From: Glycomyces niveus
GTDB lineage: Bacteria > Actinomycetota > Actinomycetes > Mycobacteriales > Micromonosporaceae
NCBI RefSeq assembly: GCF_017592475.1
Contig: NZ_JAGFNP010000002.1
Span: forward strand, 397,135 to 461,134
Direction: 5' to 3'
DNA: 64,000 bases
The notes beneath the pieces were generated by a model. It was not told the DNA's origin, made no database searches, and saw only the letters and a list, made by a program, of their open reading frames with translations. This document shows positions 34,365 to 43,232 of the stretch, piece after piece; positions within the stretch are counted from its first letter, which is position 1, and each line of letters begins with the position of its first letter. Position numbers and translations under genes: made by a program.

Positions 34365-35281
34365 CGGTTCGCCCCTTCCGTGGTCTGGCGGTATTCGACC
34401 GCGTCGGCGGTCAACTGCATGAACGCGTCCTCAAGGGACCCGCGGTCGGTGCGCAGCTCGTGCAGCACCAGCCCGTGCGCGGCCGCGGTCTGACCGACCA
34501 CGGCGGCCTCGGTCCCCGTCACCTCCAGGACGCTGCGCTCGGGACTCGAGACGCTGATCCCGGGCCCGGCGAGGTGCTCGGCGAGCCGGGCGGCGTCGGG
34601 GGAGACGACGCGCACGCGCGCCTGCCCGTTCCCCGACACAAACGCGTCCACTGTGGTGTCGGCCAGGAGCCTGCCCTGCCCGATCACGACGAGGTGCTCG
34701 GCGGTCTGGGCCAGCTCGCTCATCAGGTGCGAGGACAGGAAGACCGTGCGGCCCTCGGCCGCGAGGCCCTTGAGCAGCAGGCGGATCCATTTCACGCCGT
34801 CGGGGTCGAGGCCGTTCACCGGCTCGTCCAGGATCAGCACGGCCGGGTCGCCCAGGAGCGCCACGGCGATGCCCAGGCGCTGGCCCATGCCGAGGCTGAA
34901 GCCGCCGACGCGCTTGCCGGCGACCTCGTGGAGGCCGACGAGGTCGATGACCTCGGTGACGCGGCGCTTGGGGATGCCGTGGGTGCGGGCGAGGGCCAGG
35001 AGGTGCTTGTAGGCGCTGCGGCCGGCGTGGACGGACTTGGCCTCGAGGAGCGCGCCGACCTCGGTGAGGGGCGAGCGGAACTCGGAGTAGTGCTTGCCGT
35101 TGACGCGGGCGAGGCCGCTGGTGGGCGTGTCCAGGCCGACGACGGCGCGCATCGTGGTGGACTTCCCGGCGCCGTTGGGGCCGAGGAAGCCGGTGACGAC
35201 GCCGGGTTTGACGGCGAACGTCAGATCGTCCACGGCCGTCTTCTTGCCGTAGCGCTTCGTCAAGTGCTCGATCTCGATCAT
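34361..35281 (-). CDS. ABC transporter ATPase (drug-exporter type)
   Basis: 306-aa ATPase of the CcmA/drug-export family. Walker A GFLGPNGAGKSTTMRAVVGL (residues ~35-54), Q-loop area EVGALLEAKSVH, signature GGFSLGMGQRLGIAVALLG, Walker B PAVLILDEPVNGLDPDG and switch His in VFLSSHLMSELAQTAEH. The C-terminal ~90 residues are the extension typical of this group. Start at 35281 (MIEIEHLTKRYGKKTAVDDL) is the family start; an Arg-rich 15-residue upstream extension is rejected. First gene of the operon. Confidence 0.92.
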   Translation of the reverse strand: MIEIEHLTKRYGKKTAVDDLTFAVKPGVVTGFLGPNGAGKSTTMRAVVGLDTPTSGLARVNGKHYSEFRSPLTEVGALLEAKSVHAGRSAYKHLLALARTHGIPKRRVTEVIDLVGLHEVAGKRVGGFSLGMGQRLGIAVALLGDPAVLILDEPVNGLDPDGVKWIRLLLKGLAAEGRTVFLSSHLMSELAQTAEHLVVIGQGRLLADTTVDAFVSGNGQARVRVVSPDAARLAEHLAGPGISVSSPERSVLEVTGTEAAVVGQTAAAHGLVLHELRTDRGSLEDAFMQLTADAVEYRQTTEGANR

Positions 35282-35416
35282 GTCCCGAACGCTACGGCGC
35301 GGGCGGCGGCGCTTCATCCGTTTCAAGAGCGAACTTCAGGGACGCGAGTGGTACCCGGGTACTACTACTTCGAGCCGGTGCGCCGCAAGGGGATCGGGCC
35401 GAATCAGACAAGTAGT

Positions 35417-35437
35417 GCGTGACGCGTCATATATTAC
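35417..35437 (+). repeat. dispersed 21-bp repeat, copy 8 (divergent)
   Basis: CGTGACGCGTCATATATTAC (35418-35437); the left half matches well, the right end is degenerate. It lies about 90 bp past the polymerase stop (35528, minus strand). Confidence 0.55.
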
Positions 35438-35527
35438 CCGTATCGAAAACCCCCTGGGAAAACCCTGACACACGGGTCCGACACCGGTGGCCGCCGCAAT
35501 CGGAGCGGGGCGGTGGGGGCCGGTCGC

Positions 35528-37201
35528 TCATTTCGCTTCGGAGTAGCTGTCGACCACCTTGGGGCGCAGCGGGATGCGGACGGGCAGGTCGCCGAAGAGG
35601 GTCGTAGTGGCGGCTGCCGCGGCCTGTTCGATGACCTCGCCGACAGTGGCGGCGTGTTCGGCGGGGCAGTGGACCACGACCTCGTCGTGGAGGAAGAACA
35701 CGAGTTCGCCGAGGCGGTGCTCGTGGAGTTCGCGGCGCAGCAGCGCCAGCAGGACCAGGGCCCATTCGGCGGCGGTGCCCTGGACGATGAAGTTGCGGGT
35801 GAAGCGGCCGCGGCCGGTCGCGGCCTTGGTGCCGTCCTCGGAGTTGAGGGTCTGCCACCAGCGTTCGCCCGGGGCGGGCACGGTGCGGCCGAGCCAGGTG
35901 CGGACGAGGCCGCCCTTCTCGCCGATGCGAGCGGCCGATTCGACCCGGTGGAACGCGGCGGGGAAGCGGTCGCGCATGAGCTGCACCAGCTGCGCCGCGT
36001 CCCCGGCGGTCCCGCCGTACATCGCGGAGATGAGCGCGATCTTGGCCTTCGACCGCTCGCCGCCCAGGCGCGGCGCGAGCTCGGTGTACAGGTCGTCGGC
36101 GGCCGTGGCGGCGATCATCGCCTGGTCGCCGCTGATCGCGGCGAGGAGCCGCGGTTCGAGCTGCGCCGCGTCGGCCGCGACGAGCTTCCACCCCGGCTCG
36201 GCCCGGATCGCCTCGCGCACGGCGTGGGGGAGCTGCAGCGCCCCGCCGCCGTCGGTGCCCCAGCGCCCGGTGTCGGCCCCGCCGACCATATAGACGGGCC
36301 GGAAGCGGCCCCGGTCGGCGAGCGCCGGATCAGCCGCGGCCCCGGGTGCGCCGGTGGCGGTGACCCAGGTGTCGGCCCAGTTCCAGCCGAACGCCGTCCA
36401 CACGCGGGCGTGCTCGCGGTAGACCTTGAGCGCTTCGACGGCGGGGTGTTCGACCGAGGCGAGCTCCCAGGAGTGCGTGGTCTTCACCTCGAGCCCGGCC
36501 GCGTGGAAGGCGGCGAGGACCTGCTTGGTCGAGTCGGGGTTGAGGTGGTGCCCGAACGCCTCGACCACCTTGTCGGCGAGCGCCTGGAGCTTGCGCGGCC
36601 GCATGCCCTTGGTCGGGCGCGTCCCGAGCAGGTCGCGCAGGAGGCGGTCGTGCACGGCGCGGTCGAACGGCACGCCGGTGCGGCCCATCTCGGCGGCCAC
36701 CAGGGCCCCGGCCGACTCGGCGGCCAGCAGCGTGCCCAGGCCCGGGATGTCGGCCGCGGCGGTGCGCCGCCGCTGGTCGAGCCAGGCCGCCTGGAGCTTG
36801 ACCAGGAGCGCGGGGCCGTCGACCGGCTCGGGCTCGCGCTCGAAGAGCGTCCCCGCATCGGGGTCGGACTCGGCGGCGACCTTCGGGGGCTCGCGGCCTT
36901 CGACGCGGGAGAGGATGCGCTCGGCGAGTCGCAGGTCGCGGCAGCGGTCGAGGCGGGCCCCCGCCTCCAGCAGCGGCGGGTAGTCGCGGGCGGCTTCGGC
37001 GAGGACCCAGCGCGGGCCTTCGGGAGCGCCGGGCGCGAAGGGCCGGCCCGCGTCGCCCTCAAGCTGCGCGGTACCGCCGCGGGCCTGGGCCTCGAGCGCG
37101 GTCACCGCGGCCGCGAGGTCGCGGTGGTAGGCGACGGCGCCGCCGGGGAGGGGCATCGTCCACCCCTCCCCGCCGCGACCGTGCACGAGTGCGACCTCCA
37201 C
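35528..37201 (-). CDS. PolA-like bifunctional 3'-5' exonuclease/DNA polymerase
   Basis: 557-aa family A polymerase, about 300 residues shorter than PolA and lacking the 5' nuclease. The N-terminal ~170 residues correspond to a degenerate 3'-5' exonuclease domain. Polymerase motifs: A, VAADAAQLEPRLLAAISGD (residues ~336-354); B-region, KAKIALISAMYGGTAGDAAQL; C, VFFLHDEVVVHCPAEH (residues ~504-519). This accessory enzyme is common in actinobacteria beside a full PolA and may serve in repair. Monocistronic; starts MEVALVHGRGGEGW. Confidence 0.88.
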   Translation of the reverse strand: MEVALVHGRGGEGWTMPLPGGAVAYHRDLAAAVTALEAQARGGTAQLEGDAGRPFAPGAPEGPRWVLAEAARDYPPLLEAGARLDRCRDLRLAERILSRVEGREPPKVAAESDPDAGTLFEREPEPVDGPALLVKLQAAWLDQRRRTAAADIPGLGTLLAAESAGALVAAEMGRTGVPFDRAVHDRLLRDLLGTRPTKGMRPRKLQALADKVVEAFGHHLNPDSTKQVLAAFHAAGLEVKTTHSWELASVEHPAVEALKVYREHARVWTAFGWNWADTWVTATGAPGAAADPALADRGRFRPVYMVGGADTGRWGTDGGGALQLPHAVREAIRAEPGWKLVAADAAQLEPRLLAAISGDQAMIAATAADDLYTELAPRLGGERSKAKIALISAMYGGTAGDAAQLVQLMRDRFPAAFHRVESAARIGEKGGLVRTWLGRTVPAPGERWWQTLNSEDGTKAATGRGRFTRNFIVQGTAAEWALVLLALLRRELHEHRLGELVFFLHDEVVVHCPAEHAATVGEVIEQAAAAATTTLFGDLPVRIPLRPKVVDSYSEAK

Positions 37202-37291
37202 GCAGCCATTGGAGCACAGGCCCCCGACATTCCCGCCCGCTCAGACTGGACTGTAGACATACTTTTCCGGAGTCGCGGGTAACCGGTCCGC

Positions 37292-37435
37292 ATGGCACTC
37301 ATTTTGTGGATCCTCGCGGTCCTTCTCGTCATTTACGGCATCGTCATGATCTTCCGGGGTCAGGTGCTGCTAGGCATCGTCGTGATCATCGTCGGCCTGC
37401 TGGTCGGCCCCGGCGGGGTGAGCCTCTTCACGTAG
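37292..37435 (+). CDS. GPGG-motif small membrane protein
   Basis: 47-aa protein. Two hydrophobic helices (residues ~2-20, ALILWILAVLLVIYGIVMIF, and ~25-38, VLLGIVVIIVGLLV) are joined by RGQ and end in the hallmark GPGGVSLF at the C-terminus. Actinobacteria carry a conserved family of such GPGG small membrane proteins of unknown role. No strong Shine-Dalgarno is visible. A 19-bp perfect hairpin starts 4 bp after the stop, supporting a genuine, highly expressed short gene. Confidence 0.8.
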   Translation: MALILWILAVLLVIYGIVMIFRGQVLLGIVVIIVGLLVGPGGVSLFT

Positions 37436-37438
37436 CGC

Positions 37439-37480
37439 GGCCGCTTCCGGCCGCACGCACACGTGCGGCCGGAAGCGGCC
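37439..37480 (+). terminator. very strong hairpin terminator
   Basis: Perfect 19-bp stem beginning GGCCGCTTCCGGCCGCACG, loop CACA. Confidence 0.85.
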
Positions 37481-37518
37481 TTGCCCGCCGTTCCGCGACC
37501 CTGGTCGAGGAAAGCTCA

Positions 37519-37524
37519 TATTCT
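37519..37524 (+). promoter_or_regulatory. -10 element of a leaderless promoter
   Basis: TATTCT ends 6 nt before the ATG at 37531. Confidence 0.5.
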
Positions 37525-37530
37525 GGGCAC

Positions 37531-38604
37531 ATGGCTATGCCTCCGAACACCGGCGGCCCGCCGCAGGGCCCCGATCCTCAGCATCCGGAGGGCCACGACA
37601 CCGGGCAACCGGGCGGCACAGGCCCTCAACCGCAACCTGACGGTCCGAACCCGCAGGCCCCGCCCGGGGCGGGCCCGCCGCAGCCGCCCGGCTCGCCGGC
37701 GTCCCCGTACCCGCCGAGCGGAACCTGGCCCACCGGCCCGCAACCGGCCAGCGGCTACCAGCCCAGCGGACCGCCCTCCAGCGGCGGCTACCCGCCCGGA
37801 GGCCCGCCGCCCACCGGCGGCTACACCTACCAGTGGGCACCGCAAGGGCCGCCGCCGAAACCCCACCGCACCGGACTCGTCATCGCCGTCATCGCCGTCG
37901 CCGCCGTGCTCGTCCTCGGCGGCCTCGCGCTCATCGCGCTCAACCTCACCCGCGACCAGGACGACAAGTCCGCGTCCGAATCGCAGACCGAATCCGGGGA
38001 CGCCGAACCGCGCCCCGACGTCGAAGGCGAGGAAGAACCGGGCATCGCCGGAGCGGTAGGCGCCTGCCTCCCCTTCGAACCGGTCCTCATCGGCGTCACC
38101 GTCGACCTCACCACCTCCTGCGACAGCGCAGCGGCATTCTGGGAGGTCACCACCGCCAGCGACACGGTCGACGCGACCGTGAACGCCGACGGCGCCATCT
38201 CGGACCCGCAGACCGTGTACGACGTCTGCGGCCCCGAACACGGCCGGTTCGACCCCGGCGAGCTCTGGAAGGACTTCTACTTCACCTACGAAGACGCCAC
38301 CAGGTCCGTGGCCGAGTTCTACTGCGTCGAGGCCGTCGGCAATCCCGACGAGCTCGGCCGGCTCCCGATCACGCCAGACACCGGCGACTGCTTCGACGAC
38401 AGCGAGCGCTGGTGGACCGTGCCCTGCGGCGACGGGGGCGCCCTGTACACCGTGGTCGACACCGTCCACGTGGACCCGCCCGCCGAGATGACGGTCGACG
38501 AGGCCGACGCCGCCTCGGCCCCGTGCTCCGGCGGCGCCTACCTCTGGCAGGTCACCGACATCGAAGGCCGGACCACCGCGATCCTCTGCGGGGACTACCT
38601 GTAG
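37531..38604 (+). CDS. Pro/Gly-rich N-terminal, single-span membrane protein
   Basis: 357-aa protein. Residues ~1-110 are disordered Pro/Gly/Gln repeats with GGYPPGGPPP-type tracts, followed by a transmembrane helix (LVIAVIAVAAVLVLGGLALI, residues ~113-132). The remaining ~225 residues should be extracytoplasmic, with an acidic linker (EPRPDVEGEEEPG) and a Cys-rich region (six or more Cys, for example VGACLPFEP, TPDTGDCFDD, VPCGDGG). This matches the Septum-formation/DUF4190-like layout of mycelial actinobacterial membrane proteins, but I do not recognise the exact family. Leaderless start. Confidence 0.7.
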   Translation: MAMPPNTGGPPQGPDPQHPEGHDTGQPGGTGPQPQPDGPNPQAPPGAGPPQPPGSPASPYPPSGTWPTGPQPASGYQPSGPPSSGGYPPGGPPPTGGYTYQWAPQGPPPKPHRTGLVIAVIAVAAVLVLGGLALIALNLTRDQDDKSASESQTESGDAEPRPDVEGEEEPGIAGAVGACLPFEPVLIGVTVDLTTSCDSAAAFWEVTTASDTVDATVNADGAISDPQTVYDVCGPEHGRFDPGELWKDFYFTYEDATRSVAEFYCVEAVGNPDELGRLPITPDTGDCFDDSERWWTVPCGDGGALYTVVDTVHVDPPAEMTVDEADAASAPCSGGAYLWQVTDIEGRTTAILCGDYL

Positions 38605-38616
38605 GGGCGGCCGGCC

Positions 38617-39660
38617 TCAGGCGGACTCTCGCACCACCAGTTCGGTCGGGAGGATCTGCAGCGGAGCGACCTCACGGCCCTCCAAGAGCCGCAGCATGGC
38701 CCGCGCCATGCTGCGGCCGATCTCCGCGATCGGCTGCCGCACCGTCGTCAGCGGCGGATCGCAGTACGTCGCCAGCGCGATGTCGTCGAACCCGACCACC
38801 GCCACGTCCTCCGGCACCCGCCGCCCCGCCTCGCGCAGCGCCTGCAGGGCACCGTGCGCCATCAGGTCCGAGGCGACGAACACCGCGTCGAGGTCCGGCT
38901 CGTCCGCCAGCAGCTGCCGCATCCCCGCATGCCCCGATTCGGCGGTGAAATCCCCGACCGCGACGATCGCGCGCCGGTCCGCCGCGGCCAGTGCCTCCCG
39001 GTACCCGTCCAGGCGCTCGCGGCCCGCCACCATGTCCTGCGGGCCCGCGACCGTGGCGATCCGCCTGCGCCCCTTGGCGATCAGGAACTCGACCGCCGCC
39101 TTCACGCCGCCGACGTGGTCGACGTCGATGCAAGGGGCGTCCACATGCGGCAGCCCGTTGCACACCACCGGCACACCACGGCGCAGCATCAGCTCCGGCA
39201 GCAGGTCCGCGTCGTGCAGCGACGCGAACATGACGCCGTCGACGTGCCCGCCCACCGCGTACCGCTCCGCCCGCGACCGCGCCTCCGCCGAACCGGTGGT
39301 CAGCAGCACCAGCAGCTTTCCGGCCGCGTCGAGCTCCCCGGCCACGCCCCTGATGACGCTCGGGAAGAACTGGTCGTCCGAGAACACCCGGTTCGGCGAC
39401 TCGGGCAGGATCAGTGCCACCGAATCGGTCCGGTGGGTCACGAGCGACCGCGCGGCCGCGTGCGGCACGTACCCGAGCTCGGCCGCGGCCGCCTCCACGG
39501 CCCGCCGCAGGTCTTCGGCGACCGTCGTCTGCCCGTTGACGACCCGCGACACGGTCGCGCGCGACACGCCTGCCCGCTCCGCGACCTCCTCCAACGTGGG
39601 GCGGCCGGTGCGGGGGGCCCGCACCGCCCCGCCGCCGGGCACCGCTTCCGCTCGCCGCAT
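38617..39660 (-). CDS. LacI-family transcriptional regulator
   Basis: 347-aa LacI repressor. HTH PTLEEVAERAGVSRATVSRVVNG (residues ~21-43) with hinge helix AAARSL, then a periplasmic-binding-like sensor domain (SVALILPESPNR, VDGVMFASLHD, VPVVCNGLPHVDAPCIDVDHVGG, VAVVGFDDIALATYCDPPLTT). Last gene of the sugar-uptake operon. The palindrome GAGAGAGCGCTCTCTC upstream of the operon and twice before the GH16 gene has a LacI-type centre (…GCGC…) and is its likely operator. Start at 39660 was chosen from the HTH position. Confidence 0.92.
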   Translation of the reverse strand: MRRAEAVPGGGAVRAPRTGRPTLEEVAERAGVSRATVSRVVNGQTTVAEDLRRAVEAAAAELGYVPHAAARSLVTHRTDSVALILPESPNRVFSDDQFFPSVIRGVAGELDAAGKLLVLLTTGSAEARSRAERYAVGGHVDGVMFASLHDADLLPELMLRRGVPVVCNGLPHVDAPCIDVDHVGGVKAAVEFLIAKGRRRIATVAGPQDMVAGRERLDGYREALAAADRRAIVAVGDFTAESGHAGMRQLLADEPDLDAVFVASDLMAHGALQALREAGRRVPEDVAVVGFDDIALATYCDPPLTTVRQPIAEIGRSMARAMLRLLEGREVAPLQILPTELVVRESA

Positions 39661-39680
39661 GCGTTCCGCCTCCGTACGTC

Positions 39681-40622
39681 TCAGCCCTTGACCGCGCCCT
39701 GCATGATCCCGCTGATCATGTACTTGCCCAAGAGCGCGAACACCGCCAGCAGAGGAAGCGTAGCCAGCATGGTCCCGGTCAGCACCAACGACTGGTCCGT
39801 CACGTACCCGCCGCTGAGGGTCGACAGCGCCACCTGCACCGTCTGCCGCTCCGGGCTCGAGAGCACGATCAGCGGCCAGAAGTAGTCGTTCCATGAGGTC
39901 AGGAACGTCAGCACGCCCAGCACGACCGCGGCGGGTCGCGCCGCGGGCATCACGATCTGCCAGAAGATCCGGAACGTCGACGCCCCGTCCATCCGGGCCG
40001 ACTCGATGAGCGAACCGGGCAGCGCGCCGCGCAGGTACTGCGTCATGAAGAACACCCCGAACGCGCTCACCAGGCCCGGCGCGACCACCGCCCACAGCGT
40101 GTCCGTCCACTCCAGCTCGATCATGAGCATGAACAGCGGGATCACGCCCAGCTGCACCGGCACCATCATCGTCGCCACCACCGTCACCAGGAGCACCTTG
40201 GCACCCTTGAACTCCAGCTTCGCGAACGCGAAACCCGCGAGGGTCGAGAAGAACACCACCGACGCGGTCACCGAGGCGCTCACGACCACCGAGTTCCACA
40301 GCGCCGTCCCGAACGGCACCGTCGCGAAGACCCGCTCCACGTTCTCGACGAGGTTCGCCCCCGGCAGCACCGGCGGCGGGACCTGCGCGAGCGCCGAGTT
40401 GTCGCGCGAGGCGACCACGAAGCTGTAGTACAGCGGGAAGCCCGAGAAGAACAGCACCGCGACCAGGGTCAGGTACACGAGCCGGCCGGGCTGCTCGCGC
40501 AGCGCCCGCATCCGGGACCGTGCCCGGCGGTCGGACCGGCCCGGCAAGGTGCGGTCCGACCGCCGGGGGACTGCGGCACCGGAGGCCGGCGCGGGCGGGA
40601 CGGCGAGGCCGGGACGGGTCAT
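39681..40622 (-). CDS. CUT1 sugar ABC transporter permease 2 (MalG-like)
   Basis: 313-aa permease with an Arg/Pro-rich ~45-residue cytoplasmic N-terminus, then six helices (first VYLTLVAVLFFSGFPLYYSF). The EAA loop is SLIESARMDGASTFRIFWQI. It overlaps the preceding permease by 4 nt (ATGA) and is followed after 20 bp by the regulator gene. Belongs to the same importer as the next two genes. Confidence 0.91.
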   Translation of the reverse strand: MTRPGLAVPPAPASGAAVPRRSDRTLPGRSDRRARSRMRALREQPGRLVYLTLVAVLFFSGFPLYYSFVVASRDNSALAQVPPPVLPGANLVENVERVFATVPFGTALWNSVVVSASVTASVVFFSTLAGFAFAKLEFKGAKVLLVTVVATMMVPVQLGVIPLFMLMIELEWTDTLWAVVAPGLVSAFGVFFMTQYLRGALPGSLIESARMDGASTFRIFWQIVMPAARPAAVVLGVLTFLTSWNDYFWPLIVLSSPERQTVQVALSTLSGGYVTDQSLVLTGTMLATLPLLAVFALLGKYMISGIMQGAVKG

Positions 40623-41608
40623 GAATCGCTCCTGATGCGGCGGATGAACAGGTAGTTGAGGAGGGCGACGACGACGATGACGAGGAACATCGTCCAGGCG
40701 ACCGCGGAGGCGTAGCCGAACTCGAAGCCGCGGTTGAAGCCGTGCTCGTACAGGTAGAGGGTGAGCGTCTGGAACTGGCGGGAGGCGCCGCCGGTGACGC
40801 CGTTGGGCCCGCCGCCGCCGAACAGCTGCGGCTCGGCGAAGATCTGGAGCCCGTAGATGGTCGAGACGATCACGGTGAACACGATCGTGGGCCGGATCAT
40901 CGGGACGGTGACGTGGAACAGCTGCTGCATGCGCGACGCGCCGTCGAGGTGCGCGGCCTCGTAGACGTCGCGCGGGACGGCCTGCATGGCGGCCAGGAAG
41001 ATGAGGGCGTTGTATCCGGTCCACTTCCACGCCACCATAACCGCGATGGCGATATGTGACGTGGCACTGCCGGACTGCCAGTCGATGCGCCCGGCCCCGA
41101 GGGATTCGAGGACCCAGTTGACCAGGCCGAAGTCGCGGCCGAACAGCTGGCTGAAGATGACGGCGACGGCCACCACGGAGGCGACGTTGGGCAGGAGCAT
41201 CCCCATGCGCCAGAACGTCTGCCCGCGCAGCCGCAGGGTCAGCAGGTGCGCCAGGAGGAGTGCGGCGAGCAGCTGGGGAACGGTGGCGAGCAGCAGGATC
41301 GACATGGTGTTGCCCAGGGCGTTCCAGAAGTACGGGTCGCTCAGGAGGGCCTGGTAGTTGCCGAAGGCGACGAAGACGTGCTCGTCGGAGAGCAGGCTCC
41401 ACTCGTGAGTGGACACCCAGGCGGTGTAGGCGAGCGGGAAGAGTCCGAACGCGGCGAACAGCGCGAAGAACGGGGCGATGTAGAGGTACGGGGAGGCCTT
41501 GAGGTCGAGGCGGTAGCGCAGGTGCTGGAAGCGGCGGCCGGCGGGGGAGGACCGCCCGGTCGGGTCGGCGGTGCGCGCGGGGCCGGTGCGCTTGGCGGCG
41601 ATGGTCAT
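40619..41608 (-). CDS. CUT1 sugar ABC transporter permease 1 (MalF-like)
   Basis: 329-aa permease with six helices; EAA loop DVYEAAHLDGASRMQQLFHV (residues ~218-237). In SGSATSHIAIAVMV, near residue 185, the DNA (41052-41067) resembles a fragment of the dispersed repeat, although the protein reads normally there. Uses a shared ATPase, as none is encoded nearby. Separated from the binding-protein gene by a strong hairpin. Confidence 0.91.
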   Translation of the reverse strand: MTIAAKRTGPARTADPTGRSSPAGRRFQHLRYRLDLKASPYLYIAPFFALFAAFGLFPLAYTAWVSTHEWSLLSDEHVFVAFGNYQALLSDPYFWNALGNTMSILLLATVPQLLAALLLAHLLTLRLRGQTFWRMGMLLPNVASVVAVAVIFSQLFGRDFGLVNWVLESLGAGRIDWQSGSATSHIAIAVMVAWKWTGYNALIFLAAMQAVPRDVYEAAHLDGASRMQQLFHVTVPMIRPTIVFTVIVSTIYGLQIFAEPQLFGGGGPNGVTGGASRQFQTLTLYLYEHGFNRGFEFGYASAVAWTMFLVIVVVALLNYLFIRRIRSDS

Positions 41609-41636
41609 CGGGTCGCTTTCAGGATCGTCGGGCGGT

Positions 41637-41673
41637 GGGCCGGCCGGGCGCGGGGGGCGCGCCCGGCCGGCCC
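41637..41673 (-). terminator. intercistronic hairpin between binding protein and permease genes
   Basis: 15-bp perfect stem GGGCCGGCCGGGCGC with a 7-nt loop, 10 bp past the binding-protein stop. Such hairpins usually stabilise or partly terminate the upstream message so that more binding protein than permease is made. Confidence 0.72.
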
Positions 41674-41682
41674 GTTCGGGGG

Positions 41683-42948
41683 CTAGAACGATTCGAGGTC
41701 GCCGAGGACCTGGCTCCAGGCCTCATCGGGCGTCTGGCTGCCGTCCTCGATGCGGCCGAGGCCCTGGCCGATCGTGGCGAGCACGTCGCCCTGGAGCGGG
41801 CCCTGGTACTGCGGCCGGACGGCCTGCGCGGCGGCGGTGAAGATCTGGCCGACGGGCGCGTCGTTGAAGTACGCCTTCGTCATGCCGGTGAGCGCCTCGT
41901 CCTCGTACAGCGCCGGCGTGGACGGGAAGTTCCCGGTGGACTCGAACACCTTGAGCTGCTGCTCGGGCGCGGTGAGCCATTCGATGAACGCGTAGGCCTC
42001 CTCGGGGTGGTCGCCCTGCGCGGGCAGCACCAGGTGCGAGCCGCCCATGTTCCCGGCGCCGCCCGGCACGGTGGCGATGTCCCACAGGCCGGCCGAGTCG
42101 GGCGCGTTCGTCTCGATGTAGGAGGTCATCCAGGCCGGGCAGATGATGGTCGCGAAGGTGCCCTCGTTGAACCCGGCGTTCCACTCCGGCGTCCAGGCCT
42201 GCAGGCGGTTCGACATGCCCGCCTCGATGGCCTCGACGGTGAGGTCCCAGGCCTCGCCGATGGCGGGGTTGGACTCGACGACGAGGTTGTCGTCGCGGTC
42301 GTAGACGCCCTCGTCGGCCTGCTCGACCATGGCGCGGAACATGTTCCCCGAGGACTCGAAGAAGTAGTCGCCGCCCGTCGCCTCCGAGTACTGTCGGCCC
42401 ACGGCCACGTAGTCCTCCCAGGACCCGGCCCACAGCGCCGACACCTCGTCGCGCTCGACGGGGAGCCCGGCCTGTTCGAACAGGTCGCGGCGGTAGCACA
42501 TGGCCATGCCGCCGACGTCGGTGCCGAGCCCGATGAGGGCCTCGCCGTCCTTGGCGAGCGCCTGCTGCCACTTCCAGTCGAGCCATTGGCCTTCGAGCTC
42601 GGCCGCGCCGAGGTCGAGGAGGTTGTGGAAGCGGTCGGGCTGGGCGGTGTACTGCGATATGTAGCCGACCTCGACGGCTTCGATGTCGGCGGCGCCCGAG
42701 CCGGTCGCGAGGTGCGTGGTCAGGTTCGTGTGGTGGTCGGCGAACTCGGCGATGCGCTCCTCGAACTCGATCTCGGGGTGCAGCTTCGAGTACTCCTCGT
42801 AGAGGGGGCCGAACCCGAAGTCGCCGAACAGGCCGACGCTGAGGGTGATCTTGCCGCCGTCGTCGCCGCCGCCGGAGCAGGCGGCGGTCAACGCGAGCGC
42901 CGCGGCGGCCGCGGCCGCCATCGCGGTGCGGATCGGTCTGGTCTTCAT
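41683..42948 (-). CDS. CUT1 sugar ABC transporter, substrate-binding lipoprotein
   Basis: 421-aa solute-binding protein family 1. Signal peptide MKTRPIRTAMAAAAAAALAL with lipobox LTAAC (Cys ~25). Mature part KITLSVGLFGDFGFGPLYEEY; Trp/Tyr-rich binding region (VGRQYSEATGGDYFFES, WDIATVPGGAGNMGGSH) typical of oligosaccharide binders. Together with the linked GH16 glucanase this suggests uptake of beta-glucan fragments (inference). A 24-bp perfect palindrome lies 107 bp upstream of the start. Confidence 0.91.
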   Translation of the reverse strand: MKTRPIRTAMAAAAAAALALTAACSGGGDDGGKITLSVGLFGDFGFGPLYEEYSKLHPEIEFEERIAEFADHHTNLTTHLATGSGAADIEAVEVGYISQYTAQPDRFHNLLDLGAAELEGQWLDWKWQQALAKDGEALIGLGTDVGGMAMCYRRDLFEQAGLPVERDEVSALWAGSWEDYVAVGRQYSEATGGDYFFESSGNMFRAMVEQADEGVYDRDDNLVVESNPAIGEAWDLTVEAIEAGMSNRLQAWTPEWNAGFNEGTFATIICPAWMTSYIETNAPDSAGLWDIATVPGGAGNMGGSHLVLPAQGDHPEEAYAFIEWLTAPEQQLKVFESTGNFPSTPALYEDEALTGMTKAYFNDAPVGQIFTAAAQAVRPQYQGPLQGDVLATIGQGLGRIEDGSQTPDEAWSQVLGDLESF

Positions 42949-43055
42949 CGGTGGTTCTCCACTGTGTGCGATGGGTGGTGAGGGATCCGCGCCCGGAAGG
43001 CCCGGGAGCGGGTGGCGCGGCCGCCGCCGGAACAGCCGCGCCGAAATCGGTGCCG

Positions 43056-43079
43056 GAGTGAGAGAGCGCTCTCTCACTC
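43056..43079. promoter_or_regulatory. LacI-type operator, site 1 (24-bp perfect palindrome)
   Basis: Core GAGAGAGCGCTCTCTC flanked by GAGT / ACTC. Upstream of the importer operon. Confidence 0.75.
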
Positions 43080-43154
43080 GAAGGGGCGGCCCCGCGGCTC
43101 GCGGGGCCTTCGGTGTGTCGCTTCGCCCGGGAGCTGTCGGCTCCGGTGCGCCAC

Positions 43155-43175
43155 GTGTGACATGTGATGTGCCAC
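43155..43175 (+). repeat. dispersed 21-bp repeat, copy 9
   Basis: TGTGACATGTGATGTGCCAC (43156-43175), 58 bp past the GH16 stop (minus-strand gene). Confidence 0.8.
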
Positions 43176-43194
43176 TGAGGAGGGACGGGGGAGA

Positions 43195-43223
43195 CGCGGC
43201 CGCGGCAGGAGCACGCGGCCGCG
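43195..43223 (-). terminator. hairpin terminator of the GH16 gene
   Basis: CGCGGCCGCG repeated in inverted form around a 9-nt loop, 10 bp after the stop codon. Confidence 0.65.
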
Positions 43224-43232
43224 CCGCCGGCA

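Noticed and set aside
41052..41067. ATATGTGACGTGGCAC in the permease gene as a dispersed repeat copy
   Set aside because: Only about half the consensus matches and the protein reads normally for the family; probably chance or a remnant too weak to annotate.
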